Below the pieces are notes generated by a model. The model searched no databases and had not been told where the DNA came from. It saw only the letters and a list, made by a program, of their open reading frames with translations. Shown here one piece after another: positions 1 through 8,145 of a stretch of DNA of 64,000 nt. The stretch lies in the NCBI GenBank assembly GCA_902467875.1, contig CABQWP010000001.1:1-64000 (forward strand). Reading direction: 5' to 3'. Source of the DNA: an uncultured Collinsella sp. Its GTDB lineage: Bacteria > Actinomycetota > Coriobacteriia > Coriobacteriales > Coriobacteriaceae. Made by a program: the position numbers and the translations under genes. Position 1 is the first letter of the stretch. Every line of letters begins with the position of its first letter.

Positions 1-258
1 GCCGTCGGCGGTTTCCGTGTTGGCTGCGCTGGTGCCGGTGGATGTTGCGGTGTTGTCCTCTACGGTACCTGCTGCCGCATTTGTGTTGGTGCCGGTTTCC
101 GCCTTGTCTGTGTCGCTGTTCGTGTCGGCGGATTGCGCCTGCTGCTCTGCGGTTGCCTGAGGTTGGGTGACTTCCGCAATGGCTGCCATGGGCATCGTCG
201 CGCCGACCATGGACGTGCACGCGATCGCGCAGAGCAGGTAGTAAAGGGGTCGTTTCAT
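1..258 (-). CDS. Secreted low-complexity protein, N-terminal part only
   Basis: The minus strand reads from ATG at 258 through the left edge of the window without a stop, so only the first 86 residues are seen. They begin MKRPLYYLLCAIACTSMVGA, a typical Sec signal peptide (two basic residues, hydrophobic core, small residues before a likely cut near MAAIAEV). A Thr/Ala/Asn/Gln/Asp-rich linker follows, as found between the signal and the folded domains of cell-wall or secreted proteins. No catalytic domain is visible, so function cannot be assigned. Upstream, AGAGG lies about 6 bases before the start. Confidence 0.7.
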   Translation of the reverse strand, partial: MKRPLYYLLCAIACTSMVGATMPMAAIAEVTQPQATAEQQAQSADTNSDTDKAETGTNTNAAAGTVEDNTATSTGTSAANTETADG

Positions 259-1119
259 AGCGGAGCCTCTCGGTGAGCAGCCAATTGGGTTCGAAGGCAG
301 CTCCAGGCCAGCACTCCGCACATATTTTGTTGCGGTTTATTTTACGGGAACACCAGTCAACATCAGCGAACTTTCTGGGGGAATGTTGGGGTGGGGGAGA
401 GGGAGCGGGCTCGCTTTAGTCCCCGGCGGCGTTCTGACCTGTGCTGGGTTGGCTATACGCGATGCTGAATCTTCAACATGAGGCCGTCTTGCGCCTCTTC
501 GAGGCTCGGCACTGAGGCCTTCCAGGAAAAGTCTGCGAGGCTGCTGTCTAGTTTATTGCGGCTTACGACCGGGCAATAAGCGGGCGTCTCAACATGTTGG
601 TCAAGCAAAATCTTTTGTTAATTTCGAACAGGTATTCGATGTGGATGACTTTGTACCGGGCGAAAGCGATTGAGTCTAATTATGTTTTCATGCAGGTCAA
701 GGGTGCTGTCTACAAGGGGATGAGCTGACTCGTAATTTCGCGTGAATAAGTTCCGCATTATTTTAGCTGCGTTTACCTGTTAAAACACAACATCTTGTGC
801 TCATCATCAAAAAAGAATACAGGATATGGAACTGGCGAAGGGCTACAATTGAAACAACGAGAAGCGTCGTTTCCCCATTACAACCTAATTGTTCGGAAGG
901 AGTCGGATGGAATAGTTGTCAAAATCGAGGCCATATTGATGGTCCATTAAATTTCTTTAGGGGCGTGTGCGCTTATTGGTCAACAGCAGTATGCGCCCCC
1001 GTTTGTTCAAATCATTTCCAAATAGCTCTTCTTCAAGAACCTGACACTTGCGTGGCGGGGTGGGTTAGTTTGTAAAAAATGCGAAGGATGGCTTTTGGAT
1101 TCTTGGAGGTGCGTAATTA
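259..1119. other. AT-rich stretch without a convincing gene
   Basis: About 860 bases in which no reading frame looks like a protein. A 92-codon frame (797-1075, +) has an unlikely composition and no ribosome site. A 44-codon frame at 594-728 (+) is short and resembles nothing I know, though it could be the decayed tail of a lost gene. Base composition is clearly lower in GC than the flanking housekeeping DNA. The stretch probably contains the promoter of the membrane/hydrolase cassette that starts at 1120, but I could not pick out good -35/-10 boxes. Confidence 0.5.
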
Positions 1120-1632
1120 TTGGCCAATAACTATCTAGATGATTTGCTTGGAAAAATCTCTGCTTACGATCTGTTCAATGTGCTCTTACCGGGTGCACTC
1201 GTAACATATTCCGTCAGTCAGATGCCGTTGGGCAGTTGTATCGACTGCTCTAACTGGCTGGCACTATTTGTGATGAGTTATGTTCTCGGTCTTATTGCGT
1301 CGCGGATTGGCTCTCTTTGCATTGAACCGTTGGTCCGCAAACTACAACCGACCGGAAAGCGGGACTATTCTGCCTTTGCATATGCTCAGAAACGCGATCC
1401 AAAGGTCGAGCAGCTCTTAATGATTTCAAATATGTATCGCAGCCTGGCGGGGGCCGGTGTCCTGCTCGTAATTATTCTGCTTGCATCATTGTTGCCGGAA
1501 TCTCATCGGCTTCCAGCGGCGCTGTGCTCTTTTATCGCCTTATTTGTTGCCTCCTGGATCAAGCAGGAACGGTATGTAGAAAAACGAATCAACTTCAATC
1601 TTGAGGAGTGTGATAACCATGAGCGAGATTAA
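1120..1632 (+). CDS. Four-helix membrane protein of a two-gene cassette
   Basis: A 170-residue protein starting at TTG 1120, chosen because GGAGGT ends 9 bases upstream. Four hydrophobic stretches are visible at about residues 18-37, 46-66, 107-125 and 130-147, separated by a basic cytoplasmic-type loop (residues 67-105) and followed by a charged tail. I do not recognise the family. Its end overlaps the start of the hydrolase gene by 14 bases, so the two are translationally coupled and probably act together. By position beside an RloAB pair and by composition, a membrane effector or anchor in a defence module is a reasonable inference, not a demonstrated role. Confidence 0.75.
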   Translation: MANNYLDDLLGKISAYDLFNVLLPGALVTYSVSQMPLGSCIDCSNWLALFVMSYVLGLIASRIGSLCIEPLVRKLQPTGKRDYSAFAYAQKRDPKVEQLLMISNMYRSLAGAGVLLVIILLASLLPESHRLPAALCSFIALFVASWIKQERYVEKRINFNLEECDNHERD

Positions 1633-2518
1633 GTCTCTGTCCGTTGATAACGGCGACATGTTTTATATCAATCACAATACTGATAACTTCAGCATGATTG
1701 ACTGTAATATTACCGATGAGCGTAAGTCGGAAATCCTTGATGAGGTCAAAAACCTTGCAGGGAAAAAGGGCGTCGTTCGTTTTATCAGTACGCATCCGGA
1801 CCAAGATCATATTCAGGGTATTGAGTATCTTGATGAGCTCGGGCTTATTAAGAATTTCTATTACGTTGACAATAATGTCTCCAAGTCCACGGAGACTGAG
1901 AGTTTCAAAAAGTATAAAGATCTGAAGGAGTCGTCGTGCGCTTACAAAATATACAAGGGGTGTAAGCGCAAATGGATGAACGTTTCTGATGGTGAGCGCG
2001 GTTCTGCTGGGATTAGCGTCCTCTGGCCCGATGTGAATAATGAGACCTTCCGGGATGCTTTGCGGGATGCCGAAAGCTCTGATAAACCCAATAATATTAG
2101 TCCTGCGATTGTCTACTCTCTTGATGAAGGGGTCCGTGCGCTTTGGCTTGGTGACATGGAGAATGACTACATGGAGGCGATCGAAGATGACATTGCGCTT
2201 TCGCCTGTGGACATTCTTTTTGCGCCGCATCATGGACGGAAGTCCGGTCGCGTTCCTAAGACATGGTTGGATAAGCTGGACCCTCGGTTGATCGTTGTGG
2301 GAAAAGCTCCGTCAGACGAGCTTGAGTATTACTCGAATTACAACACTCTGACACAGAACAGCGCTGGCGATATTTTGTTCTGTTGCGAGGCCGGTAAGAC
2401 TCACGTTTACGTTGGATCTCCTTCTTACAGTGTCAATTTTTTAGACCGAGACCCTAATGCATCGGTTGTGAAGGGTTCGCTGTATTATTTGGGCTCTTTT
2501 GATTGCGGTGACCGTTAG
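1619..2518 (+). CDS. ComEC-like metallo-beta-lactamase-fold hydrolase
   Basis: A 299-residue soluble protein. The start at ATG 1619 is preferred over an upstream frame opening because GAGGAG lies about 8 bases before it. The MBL metal-binding motif is intact: H59-P-D61-Q-D63-H64, then D179 in LGDME, then H204-H205-G in APHHGR. The NNISPAIVYSL segment resembles the NN-S-x-V-L strand of the ComEC C-terminal domain, so this is the ComEC/Rec2 type rather than a glyoxalase or RNase Z type. No signal peptide or membrane helix is present. In ComEC this domain is thought to cut nucleic acid; whether this protein does so is inference. It is coupled to the membrane protein just upstream. Confidence 0.85.
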   Translation: MSEIKSLSVDNGDMFYINHNTDNFSMIDCNITDERKSEILDEVKNLAGKKGVVRFISTHPDQDHIQGIEYLDELGLIKNFYYVDNNVSKSTETESFKKYKDLKESSCAYKIYKGCKRKWMNVSDGERGSAGISVLWPDVNNETFRDALRDAESSDKPNNISPAIVYSLDEGVRALWLGDMENDYMEAIEDDIALSPVDILFAPHHGRKSGRVPKTWLDKLDPRLIVVGKAPSDELEYYSNYNTLTQNSAGDILFCCEAGKTHVYVGSPSYSVNFLDRDPNASVVKGSLYYLGSFDCGDR

Positions 2519-2543
2519 TCCTGCTGTCGTCTCGTTCATTCGT

Positions 2544-2572
2544 GGCCTGCCCACGCTTTTACCGGACAGGCC
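2544..2572 (+). terminator. Weak hairpin after the hydrolase gene
   Basis: GGCCTG at 2544-2549 pairs with CAGGCC at 2567-2572 around a 17-base loop, 26 bases after the hydrolase stop. No run of T follows, so this is a possible rather than a classical terminator. A second perfect hairpin lies at 2627-2644: AAAGCTC, loop TGCG, GAGCTTT. Confidence 0.35.
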
Positions 2573-2790
2573 TAGATGCGTCCTTTCATTTCATTGAGAT
2601 GGTGTAGGATATTGTCCTGTAATACAAAAGCTCTGCGGAGCTTTAAGGGTGACGCTTTCTGTTAGAGAGTGTTGCCCTTTTTTCATGCATGTAATGTGCG
2701 ACGTGCTAGCTAAACGCCATTCCGGCAATGGGATGGTCGAGTATGGTCGGTTTGGCACCTTACGCCTGCTGTCATTGGTGTAGTAAGCAC

Positions 2791-2818
2791 TTGATTAAGA
2801 CTACTTAAAGTCTATAAT
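2791..2818 (+). promoter_or_regulatory. Promoter of the rloAB pair
   Basis: TTGATT at 2791-2796, a 16-base spacer and a consensus TATAAT at 2813-2818. Transcription would begin near 2825, about 40 bases before the proposed start of the ATPase gene. Confidence 0.65.
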
Positions 2819-2866
2819 CAAAGAAAAACTCTGATATATCTTTTCAAAATAATGAAAGGAATGTTG

Positions 2867-4090
2867 ATGACGATGCTTTGCCAGTTCACCTTCAGGAACT
2901 ATAGATCCTATCGCGATGAGGCGGAGCTTTCCATGCAGGCGACGCCGATGAAGGAGTTTGAGCGTTCCCTCATAGAGTGTTCCGACGGGCAGAGTTTCCT
3001 TCCGGTGGCTGCGGTGTACGGGCCCAACGCTGGCGGCAAGTCTAATCTGCTCGAGGCTCTTGACTACGTTCGTTCGGCGGTAGCCAGACCAATTAGATTG
3101 CTGTCTGCCAGCGCTGATACACCAGAGGGTGATCGCCCTTTGATAGCCCGTTGTTCGGCGTTTGAGTTCGATGACGTGTCTGCTGCCGAGCCCACCGAGT
3201 TCGAGCTCTATTACCGCGCGGGCGAGCATGAGTACCGCTATGTTTTGTCTGTACACGCCGATGAGATCGTGTCCGAAGGGCTGTGGCGGCGTAAATTGGG
3301 AGCGTCGCGCACGGCGATGCTGTTCGAGCGCGAGGATACAAAGGTTGAACTCGGCCCCACACTGCGTAAGCTTGTGACGGCTGCGAGGTTCAACCCGAGC
3401 CTGCCGTACCTATCGTTCCTTTGCATCAACTTCGATGCGCCGGTGGTCCAGGAGGCGGCCAACTGGTTTCTCGACACTGTGTTTCTCAACTACAACAGTT
3501 CCTACCTGGAGCGGATGCTCGAGCAAATGCTCGACGAGGGCGACTCGCGCGAGGTCACGCGTTTTTTGCGCGCCGTTGATGTGCGTATTGATGGCTTCAG
3601 AGTGGAAAGGGCGCCGGAGTGGCGCGGCCAGCGCGTCTTCGTGAGGCACGAGGTGGGCGGCAAGTCATACGAGCTGCGTTTATCCGAGGAATCTGCCGGA
3701 ACCCAGAAGCTTATGGGGTTGGCTGCGTATCTGATGACAGCGCTTGAACGTGGTGGCACCGTTGTGGTAGACGAGCTCGACGCCAAACTGCACCCGAAGC
3801 TTCTTCGCTATGTGATTCTGTTGTTTAAGGATCCTGAGGTCAACAAGAATGGCGCGCAGCTCATCTTCTCGTCCCAGGATGTGTCAACCATGCGAAACGA
3901 TGTGTTCCGCCGTGACGAGATATGGTTCGCTGCGCGCGGCGAGGGGGAGGCGAGCCAACTGTGGTCTCTCGCCGACATCCACGAGGCAAACGGTAATCTG
4001 GTAAGCAAGAACGCGGCTTTCGACAAGCAATACCTGTCCGGTCGCTACGGCGCCGATCCGTATCTCACCCGCATCGAGGAGTGGGATTAG
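2867..4090 (+). CDS. rloA: RloA/AbiL-type AAA ATPase
   Basis: A 407-residue SMC/ABC-like ATPase. Residues 1-20 (CQFTFRNYRSY) are the usual opening of AAA_15/AAA_21 anti-phage ATPases. Walker A is GPNAGGKS at residues 52-59, the signature-like segment is EESAGTQK, and Walker B is VVVDELDAKLHP with D302-E303. There are four in-frame ATG codons at 2852-2873; I chose 2867 because AAAGGA ends 6 bases before it. The partner RloB gene begins two bases after the stop. AbiL pairs (AbiLi/AbiLii) and the related PARIS system abort phage infection through an ATPase that controls a TOPRIM-like effector; the same role is inferred here. Confidence 0.85.
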   Translation: MTMLCQFTFRNYRSYRDEAELSMQATPMKEFERSLIECSDGQSFLPVAAVYGPNAGGKSNLLEALDYVRSAVARPIRLLSASADTPEGDRPLIARCSAFEFDDVSAAEPTEFELYYRAGEHEYRYVLSVHADEIVSEGLWRRKLGASRTAMLFEREDTKVELGPTLRKLVTAARFNPSLPYLSFLCINFDAPVVQEAANWFLDTVFLNYNSSYLERMLEQMLDEGDSREVTRFLRAVDVRIDGFRVERAPEWRGQRVFVRHEVGGKSYELRLSEESAGTQKLMGLAAYLMTALERGGTVVVDELDAKLHPKLLRYVILLFKDPEVNKNGAQLIFSSQDVSTMRNDVFRRDEIWFAARGEGEASQLWSLADIHEANGNLVSKNAAFDKQYLSGRYGADPYLTRIEEWD

Positions 4091-4091
4091 C

Positions 4092-4760
4092 ATGGTGGCG
4101 AAGAAGCCGAAGGGCTGGCGTAGCGGCAAGCGAGGGGGCCGCTCGCGCATGGTTCAGATGACGCGTCATCTTGTAGTGAGCGAGGGCAAGGAGACCGAGC
4201 CTCGCTACTTTGAGGGTATGCGTGCGGCGTTGGGCGCGGCTAACGAGCGTAAGGTTGCCATTGTCGTTAAGGGAACCGGCAAACACACGCTTGACCTGCT
4301 TGACTTCGCCGTCGAACACTGTCGCTATGCGCCCGAGACGTTCGACCATGTGTGGCTCGTGTATGACAAGGATGACTTCCCTGCGTCCGACTTTGACGCG
4401 ATGGAGCGCAAATGCACCGAGCTCTCCGATGAATCGAGGACCTTCCACGCGTTGTGGTCGAACCCCTGCTTCGAGCTGTGGCCGCTTTTGCACTTTCGTT
4501 ATACGTCTGCCCCCATGTCGGCCGCGGAGTGTCAGCGCGCCCTTGCTCAGGCGATGTCTAAGGACTTGGGCATCGAGTACCGCAAGAACTTGGGCGGGCT
4601 GTTCGAAGCAGTGGACGATAAACGGGGCGAGGCTCTTCAGCGTGCTGGGCGCCTCGATACGCACCATAGGGAGCTGGGTAACCTCAAGCCCTCTTTGCAA
4701 AATCCCGCAACCAAGGTGGGCGAAATTTTCGATGTAATCGGGCCGTATCTGGTTGGCTAG
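4092..4760 (+). CDS. rloB: RloB-family TOPRIM-like protein (AbiLii-like)
   Basis: A 222-residue RloB-domain protein. The N-terminus is strongly basic (KKPKGWRSGKRGGRSR). The TOPRIM-like core shows E31 in VSEGKETEPRYF, the usual glutamate motif, and the acidic pair D92/D94 in VYDKDDFP. Further on, FHALWSNPCFELWPLLHF is the characteristic RloB block. Length fits the family (about 200-220 residues). It starts two bases after rloA and is surely co-transcribed. In related systems this subunit is the effector nuclease or tRNA-directed toxin; which applies here cannot be read from the sequence. Confidence 0.85.
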   Translation: MVAKKPKGWRSGKRGGRSRMVQMTRHLVVSEGKETEPRYFEGMRAALGAANERKVAIVVKGTGKHTLDLLDFAVEHCRYAPETFDHVWLVYDKDDFPASDFDAMERKCTELSDESRTFHALWSNPCFELWPLLHFRYTSAPMSAAECQRALAQAMSKDLGIEYRKNLGGLFEAVDDKRGEALQRAGRLDTHHRELGNLKPSLQNPATKVGEIFDVIGPYLVG

Positions 4761-5104
4761 GCGAGTCGCTGGATTGGCTTTCCGGTTAGTGCGATTGGCG
4801 GATTGTACTGCGCTATTGCGAGTCCGGTGCGTAGGAGAAGTGCGGGGAAAATCGAAACTCGCCGAGCGCACATCGATTTTTGCCAACAAAACTGCAGGTC
4901 GCGGATGCCCAAAACAGGGGACTGTTTGACAGATCTCGGTTTTTCACCGTACCCCCGATTGGGTGCGCATTTAGCACCCTCGATGTCCCCACATTCCCTA
5001 AAAAAGTTCTTAAAACAGCCTTAAAGACGTTTCAGCTCGCGTTGACAGCGTAAAATACGCATGTTTGACTATGTCTAAAGTGGATTTTAGGGGGGGAGTG
5101 CGCC
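4761..5104 (+). other. Intergenic region before the Pel operon
   Basis: 344 bases without a credible gene. They contain GGGGAC at 4917-4922 and GTCCCC at 4985-4990 in opposite orientation, possibly a decayed copy of the GGGGAC inverted repeats seen elsewhere in the window. A TTGACA at 5042-5047 might be the -35 of the Pel operon, but no good -10 sits at the proper distance. The pelD start is preceded by a G-rich GGGGGGAG ribosome site at about 5091-5098. Confidence 0.45.
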
Positions 5105-7243
5105 ATGGAGGTGCTGGTTGTTGGCAACACCGCATATGTTGACGATGACTTTTGTGCCAAGGCGTTCCCCGGGGACCATGTCCAGGTCGTCGCTGCCGCG
5201 GAAGCGCGCCGCGACGAGTCATCGCCCCATGCCTCGTGGAAAGAGCTTCTGCAACACCTGGATCAGGCCTACGAGTTCGACCGCGTGGTCTACCTATCCA
5301 ATTACCTTACCCCGCATACCGATACCGTGGGCGATATCGAGACGCTGCGCTCGGTCTTTCGTGCGTGCGCGGGTCGCCGGGTCCAACTGCTGTATGTAGC
5401 GGGGCCCGCGGGTGCCGAGGGCGCCGCCGATGCCGCGGGGCGAACGGGCAAGGGCATTATCGCGCACGCAGCCAACGACCTGTGCCGCTACTACGCTGCT
5501 CGCGAGGGCGTTCAGACCAAGATTCTGCGCGTGCCGTTCCTGTATACCGCGTCTGCCGCGCTGGAGGACCCGTTTTTGGTGCCGTTGTTCGACGCGTGCT
5601 CAACCGGATCGGTCGCTCTGCAGGGCGCGCAGGATGCGGCGTTTCCCCTGCTGTGTGCCGAGGAGCTTGCGGTGCTGGTACGCCGTATCTTCGATAGCTG
5701 GGATGGTAACTTTGAGACGCTCGACGTAGCCGATACCTTCCATCACACGGCGGGTGAGGTGGGCGACGCCCTCAAGGCGCTGTTCCCCGGCCTTGCCGTT
5801 GCCTATGGCGATTCTGCCGGCTACGCCCTGCCCGCCAGCGACGTCGCTCGCGTGCGCTATGGCTGGTTTCAGCGCTATGACTTGCTGCGCGATCTCTCGA
5901 CCATTCAAGCGCGTTGGGATGCTGGCCGCGCAAAGAAGGTCAACCCCTTGCGCGCCGCCATCGACCGCATCCAGATGCGCACGCTGCCTATTAAATGCCT
6001 AGAGACGGGCGTTGCCTGGGTTCTGTTCGAGGTACTGGAGCATCTGTTCTCACAATCGGTCCAGCTCAACGTGCTCGATTATCGCCTGCTCTACGTGGTG
6101 CTGATCGGCACGCTGTATGGCTTGGACTTTGGCCTGGTTGCGGCGCTGCTGGCGTCGGTGGGTTTGGCAGCCAGCTACTTTACTCAGTACGGCTATACCT
6201 TCCAGGGTCTGTTCTACGAGCCGTCCAACTGGCTACCGTTTATTGCGTACTTTGTGGTGGGTGCCGTGTGCGGCTATGTGCAGCTGCGCAACAGCGAAGC
6301 CATTAGGGCGGAGCGCGATCAAAACGAGCTCGTGCGCAACCGCAATACGTTCCTTACGCAGCTCTACCACGACGCGATCGAGGACAAGCGCGCGTACAGG
6401 CGCCAGATCGTGGGTCGCCACGACAGCTTTGGCAAGATCTTTGCCGTGACGCAGGAGCTCGACGTACTCAACCCTCGCGACATCTATCGCAAGTGCTGCG
6501 AGCTTCTGGGCGAGATCCTCGAGAACGATTCGGTGGCGATCTACCATGTTTCGGGCGGGGCATTTGCACGCCTGGTGGCAGCAAGTCCTGCGATTGCCGA
6601 AGATGCCGCACGCTCACTCACGCTTGAGCAGCTTGCACCTCTTTTGGGTGACGGGGGTCGTTCGAACCTGTGGGTGAACCGCGAGCTGACGCCGGGGCTT
6701 CCCATGTTTGGATACACGATCGAGCGCGACGGGGCACCCGCCGTGTTGATCTTTGTGCGTCGTGCGGCCGAAAACCAAATGACCCTCTATTATCAAAACC
6801 TGTTTCGCATCTTGTGCGGGCTGGTCGAAAGCGCGCTGGGCCGTGCCTTTGATTATGAGGCGGTGGCGCAGGATAAACGCTGCGTTGACGGCACTTGCGT
6901 GCTCAAGCAGGTGGCCTTTGGCCAAGAGCTCGCGGCGGAGCAGGCGCTGGCAGATAGCAAGATGGGGAGTTTTTTGCTCCTGCGCGTGGTACCGGGCATG
7001 GAGCCTGTCGGCGAGCTGGTGGGCGCAATCGGGTCGGCAATCCGCGAGAGCGACGCGGCGGGCTTGGTCGACGGCGACGTGCTCTACCTGCTTATGCGCC
7101 AGGCAAAGGCGTGCGATCTGCCCATTATCCGCGAGCGCCTGAGCGCAAAGCAGATTGCGGTGGAGCCCGTCGATGGCGAGGACATCGTGGCGCTGTTGCA
7201 GCACATCTCTTACACCGGTGACGGTGAGGGGGGTGCCGCTTGA
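5105..7243 (+). CDS. pelD: PelD-like c-di-GMP receptor with an N-terminal SDR-like domain
   Basis: A 712-residue protein that opens the exopolysaccharide operon. Residues 1-265 look like an extended short-chain dehydrogenase/epimerase fold, but the glycine-rich loop reads VVGNTAYVDDD and no Tyr-x3-Lys pair is present, so it is probably not catalytic. Residues 300-400 hold about four membrane helices. A coiled linker, a GAF domain (about 430-580) and a degenerate GGDEF domain follow. The active-site motif is replaced by DGDVL (656-660), while R647-E-S-D650 sits exactly five residues before it, the position of the c-di-GMP binding I-site. This is the PelD design: inactive cyclase, intact receptor, gating polymer synthesis. 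The stop overlaps pelE. Confidence 0.82.
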   Translation: MEVLVVGNTAYVDDDFCAKAFPGDHVQVVAAAEARRDESSPHASWKELLQHLDQAYEFDRVVYLSNYLTPHTDTVGDIETLRSVFRACAGRRVQLLYVAGPAGAEGAADAAGRTGKGIIAHAANDLCRYYAAREGVQTKILRVPFLYTASAALEDPFLVPLFDACSTGSVALQGAQDAAFPLLCAEELAVLVRRIFDSWDGNFETLDVADTFHHTAGEVGDALKALFPGLAVAYGDSAGYALPASDVARVRYGWFQRYDLLRDLSTIQARWDAGRAKKVNPLRAAIDRIQMRTLPIKCLETGVAWVLFEVLEHLFSQSVQLNVLDYRLLYVVLIGTLYGLDFGLVAALLASVGLAASYFTQYGYTFQGLFYEPSNWLPFIAYFVVGAVCGYVQLRNSEAIRAERDQNELVRNRNTFLTQLYHDAIEDKRAYRRQIVGRHDSFGKIFAVTQELDVLNPRDIYRKCCELLGEILENDSVAIYHVSGGAFARLVAASPAIAEDAARSLTLEQLAPLLGDGGRSNLWVNRELTPGLPMFGYTIERDGAPAVLIFVRRAAENQMTLYYQNLFRILCGLVESALGRAFDYEAVAQDKRCVDGTCVLKQVAFGQELAAEQALADSKMGSFLLLRVVPGMEPVGELVGAIGSAIRESDAAGLVDGDVLYLLMRQAKACDLPIIRERLSAKQIAVEPVDGEDIVALLQHISYTGDGEGGAA

Positions 7244-8145
7244 TCTCGCTTGTCGTTGCTGCCGTCTTGCTGCTGATTCATGCGCTGGTTTGCCTGATGC
7301 TGTGGACGCTCATGAAGCTGGGCCTGCTGCCGGTGCGCGGGCACATGTTGGCTGTGATAGTGCTGGTGCCGCTGTGGGGCCCGTTGCTGGTGGTTCTGCT
7401 ATCGGCCCGCAGCGCGGTGTTTGGCGAGGGGCTGAAAGAGTCTGCGCTGGAGTCGCTGCGCTTCAACGACGACCTACATCGCAGCATCCTGGTGCACGAC
7501 CGTGACGCCGATGCAGGCGTAGTGCCGCTCGAGGAGGCGCTCATCGTCAACGATCCGGCATGCCGGCGCCGCCTAATGCTCTCCATGCTCACCGAGGAGC
7601 CCGACGCGTACCTGGCGCAGCTGCAGGCGGCTAAGCTTAACGACGACGTTGAGGTGGCGCACTATGCCGCGACGGCGGTGGCGCAGATCTCCAAGGAGTC
7701 CGACCTTAAACTGCAGCAGCTGGAGCGCGCCTTTAAGACGGACCCGAGCTCGCAAAACCTCATCGAATACTGTGATTTTCTTGGTGAATACTTGGGCTCG
7801 GGCTTGGCCGAGGGGCGCGTGGCTCAGATTCAGCGCCAACAGTACGCGCGCCTGCTTGCGCGTCGCTGCGAGCGCGAGGATACCCTTGAGCTGCGCATTC
7901 GATACGCGACGGCGCTGGCCGATGTCGGACAGATCGACGAGGCGCAGGCCGTGACCGACCAGCTGGTGCTCGACGTGCCCGAGGAGCAGGAGGTTTGGAT
8001 GCTTTGCCTGCGCCTGGCCGTGATGCGCCGCGACGGTGACGAGGTCCACCGTGTGATCGATGCGATTGACAAGCAACATGTGTATTTGAGCGCCGACAAC
8101 CGCGAAAAGTTGGCGTTTTGGCGCGACGGGGAGGAGGCCAGATGA
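7240..8145 (+). CDS. pelE: PelE-like membrane/TPR scaffold protein
   Basis: A 301-residue protein starting at TTG 7240 inside the pelD stop (TTGA overlap), with a G-rich ribosome site ahead. Two membrane helices occupy residues 1-23 and 34-58. The rest is all-helical with TPR-like repeats (for example ELRIRYATALADVGQIDEAQ near 220-240). In Gram-negative Pel systems, PelE has the same two-helix plus TPR plan and works with PelD and PelG in the inner-membrane synthase complex. Similarity is by architecture and position, as PelE is poorly conserved in sequence. Confidence 0.7.
   Translation: MISLVVAAVLLLIHALVCLMLWTLMKLGLLPVRGHMLAVIVLVPLWGPLLVVLLSARSAVFGEGLKESALESLRFNDDLHRSILVHDRDADAGVVPLEEALIVNDPACRRRLMLSMLTEEPDAYLAQLQAAKLNDDVEVAHYAATAVAQISKESDLKLQQLERAFKTDPSSQNLIEYCDFLGEYLGSGLAEGRVAQIQRQQYARLLARRCEREDTLELRIRYATALADVGQIDEAQAVTDQLVLDVPEEQEVWMLCLRLAVMRRDGDEVHRVIDAIDKQHVYLSADNREKLAFWRDGEEAR

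Noticed and set aside
594..728. A 44-codon frame starting MLVKQNLLL
   Set aside because: Too short, no ribosome site, no family resemblance; perhaps a decayed gene tail, but not supported.
797..1075. A 92-codon open frame on the plus strand
   Set aside because: No ribosome site, odd composition and no recognisable domain; likely chance in AT-rich DNA.
4911..4991. A third GGGGAC inverted repeat
   Set aside because: Only six bases pair (GGGGAC with GTCCCC) across a 62-base gap; too weak to call.
5042..5075. TTGACA as -35 of the Pel operon
   Set aside because: No acceptable -10 at 16-18 bases; only a single box can be shown.
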